Origin: Chlorella sorokiniana
Taxonomy: Eukaryota > Chlorophyta > Trebouxiophyceae > Chlorellales > Chlorellaceae
DNA: 64,000 nucleotides
NCBI GenBank assembly: GCA_025917655.1
Contig: CP084613.1
Span: 2,358,001-2,422,000, forward strand
Direction of reading: 5' to 3'
Shown: piece by piece, positions 37,862 through 51,301 of the stretch
Numbering within the stretch: the first letter of the stretch is position 1
How the letters are laid out: every line of letters starts with the position of its first letter
Notes under the pieces: generated by a model
Seen by the model: only the letters and a program-made list of their open reading frames with translations
Database searches by the model: none
Told to the model about the DNA's origin: nothing
Translations under genes and position numbers: made by a program

Positions 37862-38425
37862 CTACTCGTGGTTGGGAAAGCAGTCTGCAAAGGAGTTCTT
37901 GGGGTGCTTGCTGTCCACGTGCTCTGCCAGCTTGGGCTTCGTCATATTGCACATGAAACTTTGACGGCTGCATCAAAGGCACCAGCATGTACGCAGAACA
38001 CGTTAAAGGTGGAAATGTAGTAGCCGGCAGCTGGACTGCTGACGCCTACACAAGCCCGGAAGAAGCAGGTATCACCCACCATATCTGACACACAATGTTG
38101 AGAGCTTTGGCGTTGTCGGCAAGCTGGCTCTTCCCCCGGCCTGCTTCTTTGCATTCTCCATCTTCCTGGCGCGGGCCATTGCCGCCTTTTGACCGTTGCC
38201 TGCAGCAGCACGGTGGAAACAGCCTGAGGAATCAGCAGGTTCTACCACAGGTGTAATGCAGTGGTCACACTGGCTTCGTGAGACTTCGCACCAGTGGTAT
38301 GGTGAAGGACAGCGGCAGCAGCAGCCCAACCGTGCAACTGATGCAACAGCACCGTGCGACCGCCCAGCATGCGGGCGTGAGAGCGGCGGGGTCGCGGAAC
38401 GCATGAGTCACTTACCGCCGCCCAT
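37862..38425 (-). CDS. Short zf-met2/4F5-type protein (At2g23090-like)
   Basis: Three short exons, easy to miss. Exon 1 (38425-38416) encodes MGGG and ends at gtaagt. Exon 2 (38199-38080) encodes NGQKAAMARARKMENAKKQ and then SQLADNAKALNIVCQIC. Exon 3 (37967-37862) encodes RQSFMCNMTKPKLAEHVDSK and HPKNSFADCFPNHE, then TAG. It matches the plant At2g23090 family nearly end to end: an N-terminal MGGGNGQK 4F5-like basic part and a C-terminal C2H2-like finger (C-x2-C ... H-x5-H). About 80 residues, family size. The biochemical role is unknown. One G must be restored in the run at 38133-38137. It is divergent from the PP2C gene, with 386 bases between starts. Confidence 0.86.
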
Positions 38426-38810
38426 TGCGAAGGTTGTGTTCGCACAATAGAAGCCTACGAGCCTGCAGGCGGGGTGAGTTAGGCGGTCGACAGAGGCGGC
38501 GGCCGAAAGCGTCAGCCCCTGATAGAACTGAGCAGCCGACCAACCAATCCTACGTTTGAGTCAGGGGCCACACACCTGCTGACACCAATTGAGAGCCTTG
38601 TGAGCGCGCAAAGCCAACCTTGCCTGGCCTCACGAAGGGCCTCTGGGCTGCCGCGCTGACAGTCTTCGAAGAGCCCTGTATGGCAAGGCGCTTAAGCTCA
38701 GCCCCCTGGCTCCCCGCCCGACTCCACGACAAATCCAGCTCAGCAACACGCGGCTGATTGTGTTCTGCCGCTGCCGATGACTGCCTTGCAGCTGCACGTA
38801 AGCGACTCAA

Positions 38811-40989
38811 ATGTTTGTAGCAGCCTCCGCCCCACAGGTGGGGTCCAACTGCAGCAGGACGCAACCCGCAGCCAGGCAGGGATGCAGCCGCGCTTGCACC
38901 CCTTGTAGAGGCCCTCGGTCTCATCCATGGCCCTTGAGAGCTGCCGGGACCAGTCACGACAGATGTTGTGCCGGTGCAGCACAGGCGCCCGCCTCCGCAG
39001 TTGGGTCACGCCGCTGCAGCGCTGCGGTAGGCAGCAGCAGCGTGACAGCCAGCTCTTTAGATGGGGAGGCATGGGAGGCGACCTATGGCCAGTCAACAAT
39101 GAGGTACGGCATCAGCCTGGAGCAAGGCGTTCGCGAGACGATGGAGGACGCTGCTCAAGTGGTGCAGCACGGCCGCTGCGGCTTTTTCTTCGCCAGTGAG
39201 TGTGATGCAGTGCAGGCTGGGGAGGCCTGTTGCTACTTTGGCATCCCTGTTTGCATGATCTCATGCCTGCGTCTGTGTGTTTCCTGACAAGCGGTGCACG
39301 CTGGCTGCCTGACCTCCGCAGCGGTGTTTGACGGCCACGGCGGCTTTGCGGCGGCTGAGTACCTGCAGCAGCACCTGTACCGCATCTTCACCCGCGTGTT
39401 GGATGCCAAGGGCGTGGAGCAGGGCCTAGACATGAGCCAGGACGTGCCCGGTCTGGCCTGCCCGCTGCCGCTGGCCCCGTGCTCACAGACAGCTTCCACC
39501 ACGCCGACGACGACTTGCTGGGCTGGATGCACGGTGCGCCCCTGCCGCCCTCTGCTCAGCGGGGGCCCCGGCGAGGCAGCGTGCAGCAGCATTGCGAAGC
39601 ACCAACGTCACTCTTACCCGTGCTGGAGCCTGCCCGCCGGCTTGCAACTGCCTGGCCCCCGCCCCGCTCCTGCTGCAGCGCATGCGCCCGAGGAGGAGCG
39701 TACCAGCGGGTGCACCGCCACCACCTGCCTGGTGCGCAAGGACCTGGTGAGCAGGGGGCATGGGCGCGCCCAACCATGCATGGCCACGCGGCTGGGCTGT
39801 GCAGCGTGCCCCTCACGCTCTATGCCTGCGGTGGGCCCCGTTCATGCTCGATGCCTGCCGTGCCTCCGCCCCGCCACCCCCAGGTCGTGGTGGCAAACGT
39901 GGGCGACAGCCGCGCGGTGCTGTCCCGCGGCGGCCGCGCTCTGGACCTTTCCACCGAGCACCGGGTGTGGGGCAAAACGCCCACGGTGCTGTCGGAGATC
40001 GAGCGCATTGAGGCGGTGGGGGCTGGGTGGACGATGGCCGCGTGTGCGGCGTGCTGGCGGTCAGCAGGTGGGCCCCTGGCGGCTCTGCAGCGTGTTGCTG
40101 CCGCACTGCACTGCAGCAGATTAGCTGCTAAGCACCGCAGGGCAGGGCTGCGACCCCTTGGCTGGCTCCCCTCTGAACCTGGGCTGACGCTCCCGGCGCA
40201 GGGCCTTTGGTGACATGGAGTTCAAGGGGCAGGAGGGCCTCAAGCTGCTGCTGCAGAAGGGCATTGACTTCGAGCTGTGGGACCAGAAGTTTGCAGACAG
40301 CAGGTTGGGTCTGCGCACGAGCAGCCGCACGCAGCGCAGCAGGAGCCGCTGGCTGCAGGCCACATGCGTGCAAGTCAACCCTGTCCTGGCGCCCTGCAAT
40401 GCTTGCAGCTGGCCAAGGACCACTCCACTCCGTCCTCCCACCTGCCCTTTGCCCCCCCCAGCACACCCCTGCAATTCCACCCCTGCCACCCCTCGCAGGC
40501 GCTTCACGGGTGACCCGGTGACGGCGCAGCCCGACGTGACGGAGCTGGCGCTGGGCGAGGGCGACGAGTTCCTGGTGGTGGCCAGCGACGGCCTGTGGGA
40601 CGTGCTGGACAGCCAGGAGGTGGTGAAGCTGGCCCGCCGCGACCTGCAGCGGGGGCAGACGCCGCAGGCGCGCACGAAAGCAAACGGGGGGGCGCACGGG
40701 GTGTGAGTGCCGCCTGGTGTGTGGTCCAGGCCCCGACTGCTGCTGCTGCTGTCATCGCCCCAACCCCGAGCCCGCCCCACCCCAGCCGCGTGGCTGCCTT
40801 GCTGCTGACTTGTTCCGCGTGGCCGGTGCTGCAGGAGATTGCCGACCGGCTGAGCCAGCTGGCGGTGAGCGCGGCAGCCAGGACAACATCACCGTCATCC
40901 TGGTGGACCTGGGCAGGGTGGATTGGGGCAAGCAGGGCGGCGGCGGCAGCCTGCTTGGCGGCCTGGGCAGCCTGTTTGGCAGCCGGTGA
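38811..40989 (+). CDS. Chloroplast PP2C phosphatase, TAP38/PPH1-like
   Basis: Metal-dependent Ser/Thr phosphatase. ATG 38811 opens an Arg/Ser/Ala-rich transit-like leader. PP2C motifs in order: [123 protein letters not shown] and [19 protein letters not shown]. The stretch with '[10 protein letters not shown] ... GRVCG', the [20 protein letters not shown] insert and DLGRVDW matches plant TAP38/PPH1, which dephosphorylates LHCII in state transitions. Metal-binding Asp residues are present. Unlike Arabidopsis TAP38 it ends in a Gly-rich [10 protein letters not shown] tail with no C-terminal membrane helix. One base is lost at about 40020 and another near 40870. A generic PP2C is the alternative. 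Confidence 0.85.
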
Positions 40990-41343
40990 TGCCAGCCGGA
41001 ACACAGTGAGTTGGATCTCAGTGGGCAGCCAGGCATGCATGAAACCTGGGCATCGAGGGCGCAGGCGACACCACTTGCGGTGCTGCCAGCGCGGCTCAGA
41101 GGGCGAGCGATTGCCAGCCGCGGCGTGCCCACGCACTGTGATGTCCTTGGCTTTTCGCGTATGCCACGTATCGGGGCATCCATCCCCGAACTGTTTCCAC
41201 CAACATTTGCTGCAAGTTTTGGCTATTGGAGCACTTGGACTGCTCAGAATGCACGGCGCTGGCACCCACCCATCGCTGCACACTTACTTGGGCTCTTGCT
41301 GTACGTTGATACTAAACTTAAGGGCAGGACATTGCCCTGGACT

Positions 41344-41348
41344 TGTAA
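41344..41348 (+). terminator. TGTAA poly(A) signal candidate (PP2C)
   Basis: TGTAA about 355 bases past the PP2C stop and about 210 bases before the next start codon. Confidence 0.35.
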
Positions 41349-41558
41349 TGTTTGCATTCAGGTGCTCAAGGGCTAGGCAGGTTGCTGGCACTTGCGGTGC
41401 GCCCGGGAGGAAAGGAGCGCCGCTGGCCTACAGCAGCTGGGCACTCTTGTTGCTCGGATATTTGAAAGGCAGTGTCAATTGTGTTCTGCAGCCCAGCTGC
41501 GCTTATTGCTAGCCTGCACTTCTCGCCGACACCCTTCAATCCGCTGCGGCTGCAAGCC

Positions 41559-44056
<2,498 letters not shown>

Positions 44057-44400
44057 AGGCAGCGCCCGAGGCAGCCGTCCAAGCTGCCAGCAGCCATCCT
44101 CGCTGGCGCCGCCCCCTGGGCAGGCGTGCCGGCCCGGGCTTTGCCTGCCCGCCGCCTCCATTGATGACCCGCACTGCGCGATGCTGCCGCCAGGTTTTGA
44201 CGCCTGAGCCTCGATTCGCCCTGCAAGCATGGATGTCCTTCCTGCCATGCATCCTGCAGTCGATGCCCGAGCATTCCCAGCGCACTGCTGTTTTTGTCGC
44301 TCCCTCACACTGACAGCTCCCTGCTCTCTCCTCGATCCTCCTGTTTTCCCCCTCCCTGTTTCCCCGCTCCATTTTGCTGTGGCAGTGCTCAATCACGCTG

Positions 44401-44405
44401 TGTAA
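44401..44405 (+). terminator. TGTAA poly(A) signal candidate (CGS)
   Basis: TGTAA 345 bases past the CGS stop in a tail-to-tail spacer shared with mL54. Confidence 0.4.
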
Positions 44406-44434
44406 GCCAGTTGGCATACCGTGCATCAGGTTGT

Positions 44435-44439
44435 TTACA
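44435..44439 (-). terminator. TGTAA poly(A) signal candidate (mL54)
   Basis: TTACA on the plus strand, TGTAA on the minus strand, about 110 bases past the mL54 stop. With the plus-strand signal at 44401 it implies that the CGS and mL54 transcripts end within tens of bases of each other. Confidence 0.45.
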
Positions 44440-44548
44440 CCCTCATAGGGTACGGTGCGCAGAAAGGCAGCTTGAGGTGGGAGCAACAGCATGGCAGCAT
44501 GGGGAGAGCTGGCAGCAGCGGCAGGTGCCAGGCTGGGTGGGCAGCCGC

Positions 44549-45150
44549 TCACTTGGATCTCGAGTGGTTCCGCAAGCGAATGCCGTCCCGGTTTTCAAGC
44601 TTGACATACCGCGCCAGCTGCAGGCGGAGCACAACTTGCTGAGCAAAGCTCTTGCTTGGCAGCAGGTGCTGCGTGAGGGGCTGCCACGCCTGTTCCACGG
44701 ACGACCCAGTGGAGGGTGACTGCAGCCCGGCCATGCGACACAGCCAGCGCAAGGGTCGCACCTGCTCCGCAGACAGTTCCGACCGCTCCAGGCGCCGCAG
44801 CTCGTTCAGCGTCTTGTCTGGCGCCGCCAGCTTCCACAGCCAGTCTGGGAGGTCCTCGTCCTTCCTCAGCGGCGGATCCTGGCCCTGCACATGTGTGACA
44901 AGCGGCGCAGCGTCCGTGTTGGGCACGGGTGCGATTGAAAGCCAGACCCACCAAACTGGCATCTGCTCACCTGTTTAAGAATGTTCAAGCCAGTGACCAC
45001 ATCACTTGACATGCTGGCCATGCCTGCACAAGTGCGGGTGCGAGGCGGCGCGCGCGGCGGCGACGATGATGGATTTCTTTCGGGGGCGTGTGAGGTGCGC
45101 GGAAACACAAGCTGACTATTTCGCCTAGCACGTGCCTGCAGCAAGCTCAT
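44549..45150 (-). CDS. Mitochondrial large-subunit ribosomal protein mL54
   Basis: ATG 45150 opens a basic mitochondrial leader (MSLLQARARRNSQLVFPRTS). Exon 1 ends TGLNILKQ at a gtgagc donor. Exon 2 begins GQDPPLRKDEDLPDWLWKLA after tgtgcag; this joins to NILKQGQDPPLRKDEDLPDW, the mL54 signature (ILK-x-G-x-DPP ... YP-x-WLW). The C-terminal helix ends ARYVKLENRDGIRLRNHSRS, TAG-like stop region at 44549 (TGA). About 155 residues, family size with a leader. The frame is intact across both exons. Confidence 0.86.
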
Positions 45151-45946
45151 CCTCACCTCGCGAAACGGTGAGCAAGGACACCAGCTGAACCACGGGCCGT
45201 CCTTGCAGCAACATGGCACTCGGGACAGTCCCAAATTATTAGTCTTGATAAAATCCAAGGCCAGAAAGAGCCTGCACAGCCGCCTTCCCAAGATGAGAAT
45301 TGGGGTGTGCTTCTTTGGTGGTCGGCGAGGCTTCAAGTGCAACGCAGCGAGAGAAAAGCGGACCTCGTATGTAGGTGATGAAACTGCAGCTGCGGGGCGA
45401 GTGATCATGGCCCGAGAGCCTGCATGACACCTGCACCTTCTTCCTGAACTTGCTCCTTTAGTCTCCTATTGAAGGCTTCCCACTTGCTCCTGGAACCCTG
45501 CACCGCGTCTCGCCCTCGGTTTATTGCCTCTGTAAACATGGGAGTCCAGGGAGGCTCGTCTAAGCCGGTCTACGATTCGTTTTCACGCGTCGCCCCGCCA
45601 AGAAGCACGACAGCCATCTAGAGGGTTACTAAGCAAGGTTTGAATACCGTGAAAGCATGACATCGCCTCTGCGGCGCCTGCTGCTCCGAGCCCCGCGCCG
45701 CTCGTTTTACTGCTGGCTGCGGGGCCCGGGCGGTCAGCGCACGCCTTAGGCGCCACAAATCATGTAGCTGCTGCTACGTAACTAGCCGAAACGGGATTGA
45801 GGCCCGGCAGCACTTGCCCACCCTCCCTAGTTCAAGCGCCGCCGCTCACGCCGTCGTCCGGCCCTGCTTGTCGCTCTGCAGGCACGCGCACCCAGCGGGG
45901 TGCTGGCGGAAGGGCCGCACCCCGTTTGTTACCAACCCTTTGCAGC
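45151..45946. other. Divergent 5' spacer mL54 / ELM2-SANT gene
   Basis: Head-to-head spacer, probably with a leader intron of the plus-strand gene ending at the tttgcag before 45946. No conserved coding block or RNA gene was recognised. Confidence 0.45.
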
Positions 45947-48825
45947 ATGCGCATCAAGGCAAAATCAGCGGTGACGCTGAGCCAGCTGCCGCTGCGCACC
46001 GGGTTGCCGCCGGGGCTGGAAGACCTGGGCGGTGCTGACCCAGCTGTGCCCTACCGCCTGGTGCCAGCGCCGTCGAGTGCTGCGTCTTTGGGAGCTCCCC
46101 CGGTGCTTACTGCCAGCAACACTCGCGATGGGGCAGCCCCCAAGAAAGCAGGCGCGGGCGTGATGCAGGCCCAGCCACGCCTCCCGCCGCCTGGTCCACG
46201 TGCTGCAGCTCAGCGGCAGGGCTCTGTTGCGGCAGCAGGGGACAGCGGTGGGGAGGACGTGGCGGCAGGCACTGCTACCGGGCGGCCGCAGCGCAAGCGC
46301 AAGCAACCCGCACACGCCGAGGACATGGTGCCCTCGGATGTGCTGACGCGCCGCAGCAAGCCGCGGCTGCCACCCCCGCAGCTGCCGCCGCCGCCGCCCA
46401 GCCGCCCTTTCCACATGCTGCCCGTCACGGCGGCCCTGGCTGCCGCGCACGCGGCGCAGGCGGGCGCAGACGGTGCCCGGCAGATGCCAGCCGCCATCCA
46501 GCTTGTCACTGTGCCAGCCCCGGGTGGAGGCACCATGACGGGCCTGGCCATCCCGCCCGCTGCCCTGCTGGCCATGCCAGGGCTGCTGCAGCAGCACCTG
46601 CGCGCTGGCGGGGCGGCGCTGCAGCTGCAACCCTCCATGATGCCCATGCTGGGTCGGCCTCCATACCGCCTGGTTCCAGCGGTGCAGCCCAGCGAGCGGC
46701 AGGAGCTGCCCGCGGTCCAGGTGGCGGCGCCCAAGGACGTGGTGCACCTGGCCAGGCAGGCGGAGGAGGAGGAGCGCAGGAGGGCGCTGGCGGAGGCTGA
46801 CGCGCGGGTGCTGGTGCGCGTGGGGCAGGCCAGCCAGGCAGCTGGCCAGGCGCAAGGCAAAGCCTCGAAGCCGGGAAGGCTGGCGCAGGCGTCCGGCGGT
46901 CAGGGGCGCAGCAGCCTGGTTGGCGGCGCTGGTGCCGCGGGCGGCGGGGGCCGGGGTGGGGCGCGCGCCCGCCGGGCCGTGGCTGAGCGCGCGGCAGACC
47001 TGCCCCCGGGCACCTGGCACCCCGGCTTCCAGTCCTTGGACGGCGTCACTCACGTCGGGGTGGCGCAGGCCGCCGCAGCGCCTCACCTGCCAGCTGTGGT
47101 GGTGGGCACGCCGCCCGAACGAGCCACCCGCCAGCCCAAGACTTGCAAGACGAGGTGGGAAGGGTTCTGGCTGCATGCCTTGCAACGTGCATGACTTTCT
47201 CCCACGCTTCCTGTCGGTGCTGCCAGCGGCGGCCTGGGCAGGCGTGCCAGGGTTGTGTGAGCGCCCACCCCTGCGCTGCAGTACGAGTTCTCGGAGGACC
47301 CGTTGCGCTCCAGCCTGGAGTACCTGCACAGAGCAGCGCGCACAGCGGGCCGCCTGCCTGCCAGCAACCCCGCCGCGCAGCCGGCCGCGCAGGCCAAGCA
47401 GCGCCTGCACCGAGAGCGGCTGGGCAGGGCTCACTTTGCCAGGTGTGGCGGGGATGCCGGGCGTGCATGCAGCCGCTCCCACCCATGTTTGCAGGGTTGG
47501 TGAGAGGGCCCCTGCCTGCCGCCCCCCTTTGTGCTGCCCAACAGGGATGGCCGCCGCTTCGGCAAGGAGCCGCCACAGGCTACCCGCAAGAGCGTGCGCA
47601 TGCGCCTTCCACCGCAAGTGCTGGTGGCCCCCTCCCCCGGGGACCAGCCCGGCAGCAGCGGCGGCCCACGTGGCGCCCAGAAGAAGCAGGCAGCGCGCAG
47701 GCCAGAGGACGCCACCGACGTGCGGCGGGGGCGCAGGTTCCAGGCTCAGCTGCCCGCGGTGCGGCCCCGCCCGCTGCAGCCAACAGCAGAGGAGGCGCGC
47801 TGGCATGGACAGCTGGTCTGTGGCGCAGGCGAGGTGGCCCCGCCGTGTGTTGACGCACGCCAGGCGGCATCCATGCCTGCAGCCAGCCCGGACGAACGGT
47901 AGGGTCGCTGCTTTGCCTGCTGCCGCTGCTCTCACAATCCTCTCAAAGCCCACTACCTCCACACTTTCCGGCTCTGCAGCCCTGAATCTGCTGCGCACCT
48001 GCCCTGGCCCTGTCTGCCGTGACCCCCCGCCAGCCGCTTGGTGATGACTCCTTGCTCCCGCTGGCCCCACCCGCCTGGGTGCAGCGCCGCTTGGGTGGCT
48101 GATGCACACGAGCGGCTGGTGTCGGCGATGGGTGCAGAGCGAGCGGCAGCTGCGGGCCTGCTGGCCATGGGTTCGGCTGCGTGTGCGCTGCTGCTCAGCG
48201 GGGAGGAGGAGGCGGCTGTGGAGGCGGGCATGCGGGAGCACGGGCGCGCGTTCCGCAGGATACGGGAGGAGCGGGTGCCGGCGCGCTCCGTGCTCGACCT
48301 GCAGAACTTTTACTACAACGTGAGCAGCAGCTGGCTGCATGCCCCTGCTGCCAGGGCACGCATGCTGCTGGGTTGGCTGCCTGGCAGCCTATGGCCTGCC
48401 GGGCAGCCTGCAACGGGCCTGGGGCTGACAATGCCGCCATCTGCGTGCATGCAGGTGTGGAAGCTGAGGGCCACCCCCGGAGCAGAGCGTGGTGAGCGTG
48501 ACACGATGAAGGCTGCATGCCGCTCGCTCTTGCCTGCGGCATCACCAGACCTTGTCGAGCGTGTTGCACTGGTCCCCGACCGTACAGGTACGAGGCAAAG
48601 GCGGCAGCGAAAGCTGCACGGCTGGCAGAGCAGGACAGGCTGGAGCAGCAGGCTGCTGCGGAGGCGGAGTCGCAGCGCCAGCGGCAGGAGGCGCGGCACA
48701 AGCGGCGCGCGCTGCGGGAGGTGCTGCAGTGGGTGAAGGTGGCTGCGCGCACCCGGCGGAAGTGCAGAACAGGTGAGGCAGGGGGAGGGGCGGAGAGGTG
48801 CACCCTACAGGCTGATGGAGACTAG
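45947..48825 (+). CDS. ELM2-SANT-like nuclear protein
   Basis: Large first exon (45947-47153, MRIKAKSAVTLSQLPLRTG) that is Pro/Ala/Gln-rich, with a basic PQRKRKQP nuclear-signal-like motif near 46288. Next exons encode EFSEDPLRSSLEYLHRAART, a basic region, and RRGRRFQAQLPAVRPRPLQP, which resembles the ELM2 core (VG-x-x-[FY]QA-x-[IL]P). A later exon holds EEEAAVEAGMREHGRAFRRI and RSVLDLQNFYYNV joined to WKLRATPG, the SANT pattern (E-x-x-F-x-x-G-x-x-x-[HY]G-x-x-[FW]-x-x-[IL] ... V-x-FYY-x-WK). An Ala/Glu/Arg coiled coil (48593-48760) follows. ELM2-SANT proteins recruit histone deacetylases. The start lies just after an acceptor-like tgcag and may be upstream. The last exon may also continue past the gtgagg at 48772. 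Confidence 0.62.
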
Positions 48826-49200
48826 TCAGGCTTGGTGACACGCAATCTTTGGCTCGCCTCCGCTACGCCGCAGGCCCGTCGTTATCCAACGAGCGCAGCG
48901 CGCAGCCAAGTTGATAGGTGGTCTCGACGCTGTTGCCCAGCGCAGCTTAGCTGCATGGCTCTAGACCAGATTTGTTTGATAGGAATATGTGCATGCGAGT
49001 GTGAGTGAGGGCCCTAACCAGGGGGACCGATCATCAGCAATCGGATCATCAGCAGTCCTTTGTGTGCGAGGGTGCATGGAAGTGTGCAGGGGTGTGGTCA
49101 GGCGCCATTGTTGGCTGCTGTGCACGTCAAGGAGGGGATGTCTGGAGCGTTTTGCGCTGCTTCTGTGGCATAGGTGTTTGGGCATCGGCCGGGGCTAACT
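48826..49200. other. Convergent 3' spacer
   Basis: Tail-to-tail spacer between the ELM2-SANT gene and the minus-strand secreted gene. It contains a short duplication of cggatcatcagcag-like sequence near 49029-49056. Nothing coding was seen. Confidence 0.4.
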
Positions 49201-50767
49201 TCAGGGCTGCGTGGTGACAACGCCGCCGTCCACCTGAGCGACGCCTGGGCCTGTCACGTCTGCGGTTGCGGTGCCGCTCACCGCGGTGGGCCTCAGGACT
49301 GCAGCAGGCAAGGGCAGGGGTGGTCAGCAGCTGCGCCTGTTGCTGCCTGTCACCCAGAGGGGCACGCTGCAGCCTGCACCGACCGCTCACATGTGGTGGC
49401 CACCGAGGCAGCCCGCGTGGCCTGGGTGTTGCCGCCCGCGACGCGGGAGGTGCCAAACGAGGTGACCAGGCCGCCGCTGCCGCCCCTCAGGAGGGAGCGT
49501 GCGTCGGCCAGCAGGTTGTTGAAGCCGCTCAGGGCCTGAGCGCCCGTGCTGCCCTCCACGCCTGCAGGGCGATGGGGAGGGGGTGTGCTGGGTGCGGTGG
49601 AAGGGCTCGGATGGAACTGACCACGCATGACGAGGAGGCCTGGGGGCGGAGAGGGCCCCTTGCGGGATGCAGGGGCTCCAGCGCTGCAGAGCCTCACCAT
49701 TGTCGTCCTGCCCGTCCAGCGCCGACTGGCCTGCACATAGGGAGGGGGACAGCTGGCGCTGGCATGCTGGGCATGGCGGCGGGGGCGAGGTGGTGCCACC
49801 CTAACAGCAAGGCGTGTCATGAAGCGACAGCTGCCCGCGGCTTGCAGCTTGCCTTGGGCTGTGCCGAAGGGGGTCTGTGCCGACGTCTGGGTGTTGCCCA
49901 GCAGGAAGGACCCGGGCCCGGCAAACCTCCCGTTGGAGAAGCCTGCAGGCGGCAGCAGGGAGTGGTGGGCTGAGGGCCACATCTCCTCAGGATCAGCAAA
50001 GCAGCGCCAGAGCTGTTTTGCCGCTGGTGCATACCAATGGACGAGACGGCGCCGGGGGTGCCTATGACCTGCAGTGCGCGCGTGAGGGCAGCGAGGTGAG
50101 CGGCGATCAGGCACGTGCACGTAGCTTGCTGCTGGGCTGCCCGCCGACGTGCACCACCTGCACAGTGGACGTCGTCTCGCCGCCGTCCTCGCCGCCGCCG
50201 GCAATCTGGGTGGTTGCGGTGCCCGTGGAGGTGGGGGTCACCACCTCAGCCTGGGTCGCGGTGGAGGTTGTTGTGCCAGAGGCCTGGGACGAGGGGGCGG
50301 TACAAGGCGGCAGCGGGCGTCAGCGACGAGTGCCTCCCCCTGGGGCGCATCAGCACACGCCCACAGTTTCAATGCCCACGGCTGCAGCTGACCCGCCTGT
50401 CACCTTTGCCAGCGCGCCTGCAACGCCTGTCTTGGTGGTTCCATCAATCGCCGCTCCTGCAGACACCGAGGCGCCAGAGGTGCCCGAAGCGCTGCCGGAG
50501 GCTGTGGCGGTGACTGGGCTGGATTCGCCACCGCTCCCCCCGTCCAGCAACAGGCGTGCGCCGCTGCAAATGAAGAGAAAGATATGTGAACCAAGAACAC
50601 GCATAAGCAGCTCTTGCGCCGAGCAGGTGGCAGATGACATCAGGTTGAGCTGGGTGAGCGCTGTCCCCTTGCAGCCTTGTCAGCAGGCAGCGTCGAGGTT
50701 GGGGCAAGGCTTGCCTGGTCGCCTGTGCGGCCAGCAGGATGAGGAGGACCGGCACCACGCTCTTCAT
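49201..50767 (-). CDS. Secreted Gly/Ser/Thr-rich protein, member 1 of divergent pair
   Basis: Not recognised by family. ATG 50767 starts MKSVVPVLLILLAAQAT, a clean signal peptide. Exon 1 ends ACC AG at a gcaagc (GC-type) donor. After tttgcag exon 2 gives SGARLLLDGGSGGESSPVT and KTGVAGALAKVTGGSAAAVG. Later minus-strand exons give ASGTTTSTATQAEVVTPTST, VIGTPGAVSSI, SFLLGNTQTSAQTPFGTAQ (again with a GC-type donor, gcaagc), GQSALDGQDDN, ALSGFNNLLADARSLLRGGS, and a last exon TAVSGTATADVTGPGVAQVD ending VVTTQP with TGA at 49201. About 280 residues, no Cys in the mature part that I can see, no membrane anchor. Probably cell-wall or matrix protein. Exon chaining is by hand but phases agree. Confidence 0.6.
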
Positions 50768-51301
50768 GGCGTTCCTGGAAGCGCACCTGGGCAGGTCTGC
50801 ACTGCACAAGGGACCACACAGGGTGCTGTTCACGGCAGCCGGGCTGCTGGCTGCCAGCGGCACGGATCATACACGTGCGCTGCGCTCGAATCGACCCGGC
50901 CGATGCACGCTTGCAACGAGCGGCGGTGAACTCGTAGGTGAGGGGCTTGCAGCCATAGAAGACCCTTGCAACCAGCCTCAGCAATCGCTCACCTTTGGCT
51001 GTATTGTGAACCCTGATCTGCGTATTCTGTTGGTCACAATTGCGCCTTGAATAGATTGATGCAATCTTGGAATTGGCGAGAAATGATAAGGCACGCCTTG
51101 GAGAACAAGAGGTCCCTACCCTCAATGTTGCCCTCGTTTCTCGTCTTTCCTGTGGGTTGAGTTCCTCAGGTGATATGAAGCTTCGAGCGAATGCGCGTTT
51201 GCCATAATCCGAACGCTTCGACCACTCTCTGCTCGAACAAACGTGTTTGCCAAACACAGTGTGTGACTCGACCCTGCAGCGCAGGAACCACTTCAATCAA
51301 G
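50768..51301. promoter_or_regulatory. Shared divergent promoter region of the secreted pair
   Basis: 534 bases between the two start codons of the head-to-head secreted-protein genes. It is less GC-rich than the flanks. A common control element is inferred from the arrangement; no specific motif was identified. Confidence 0.4.
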
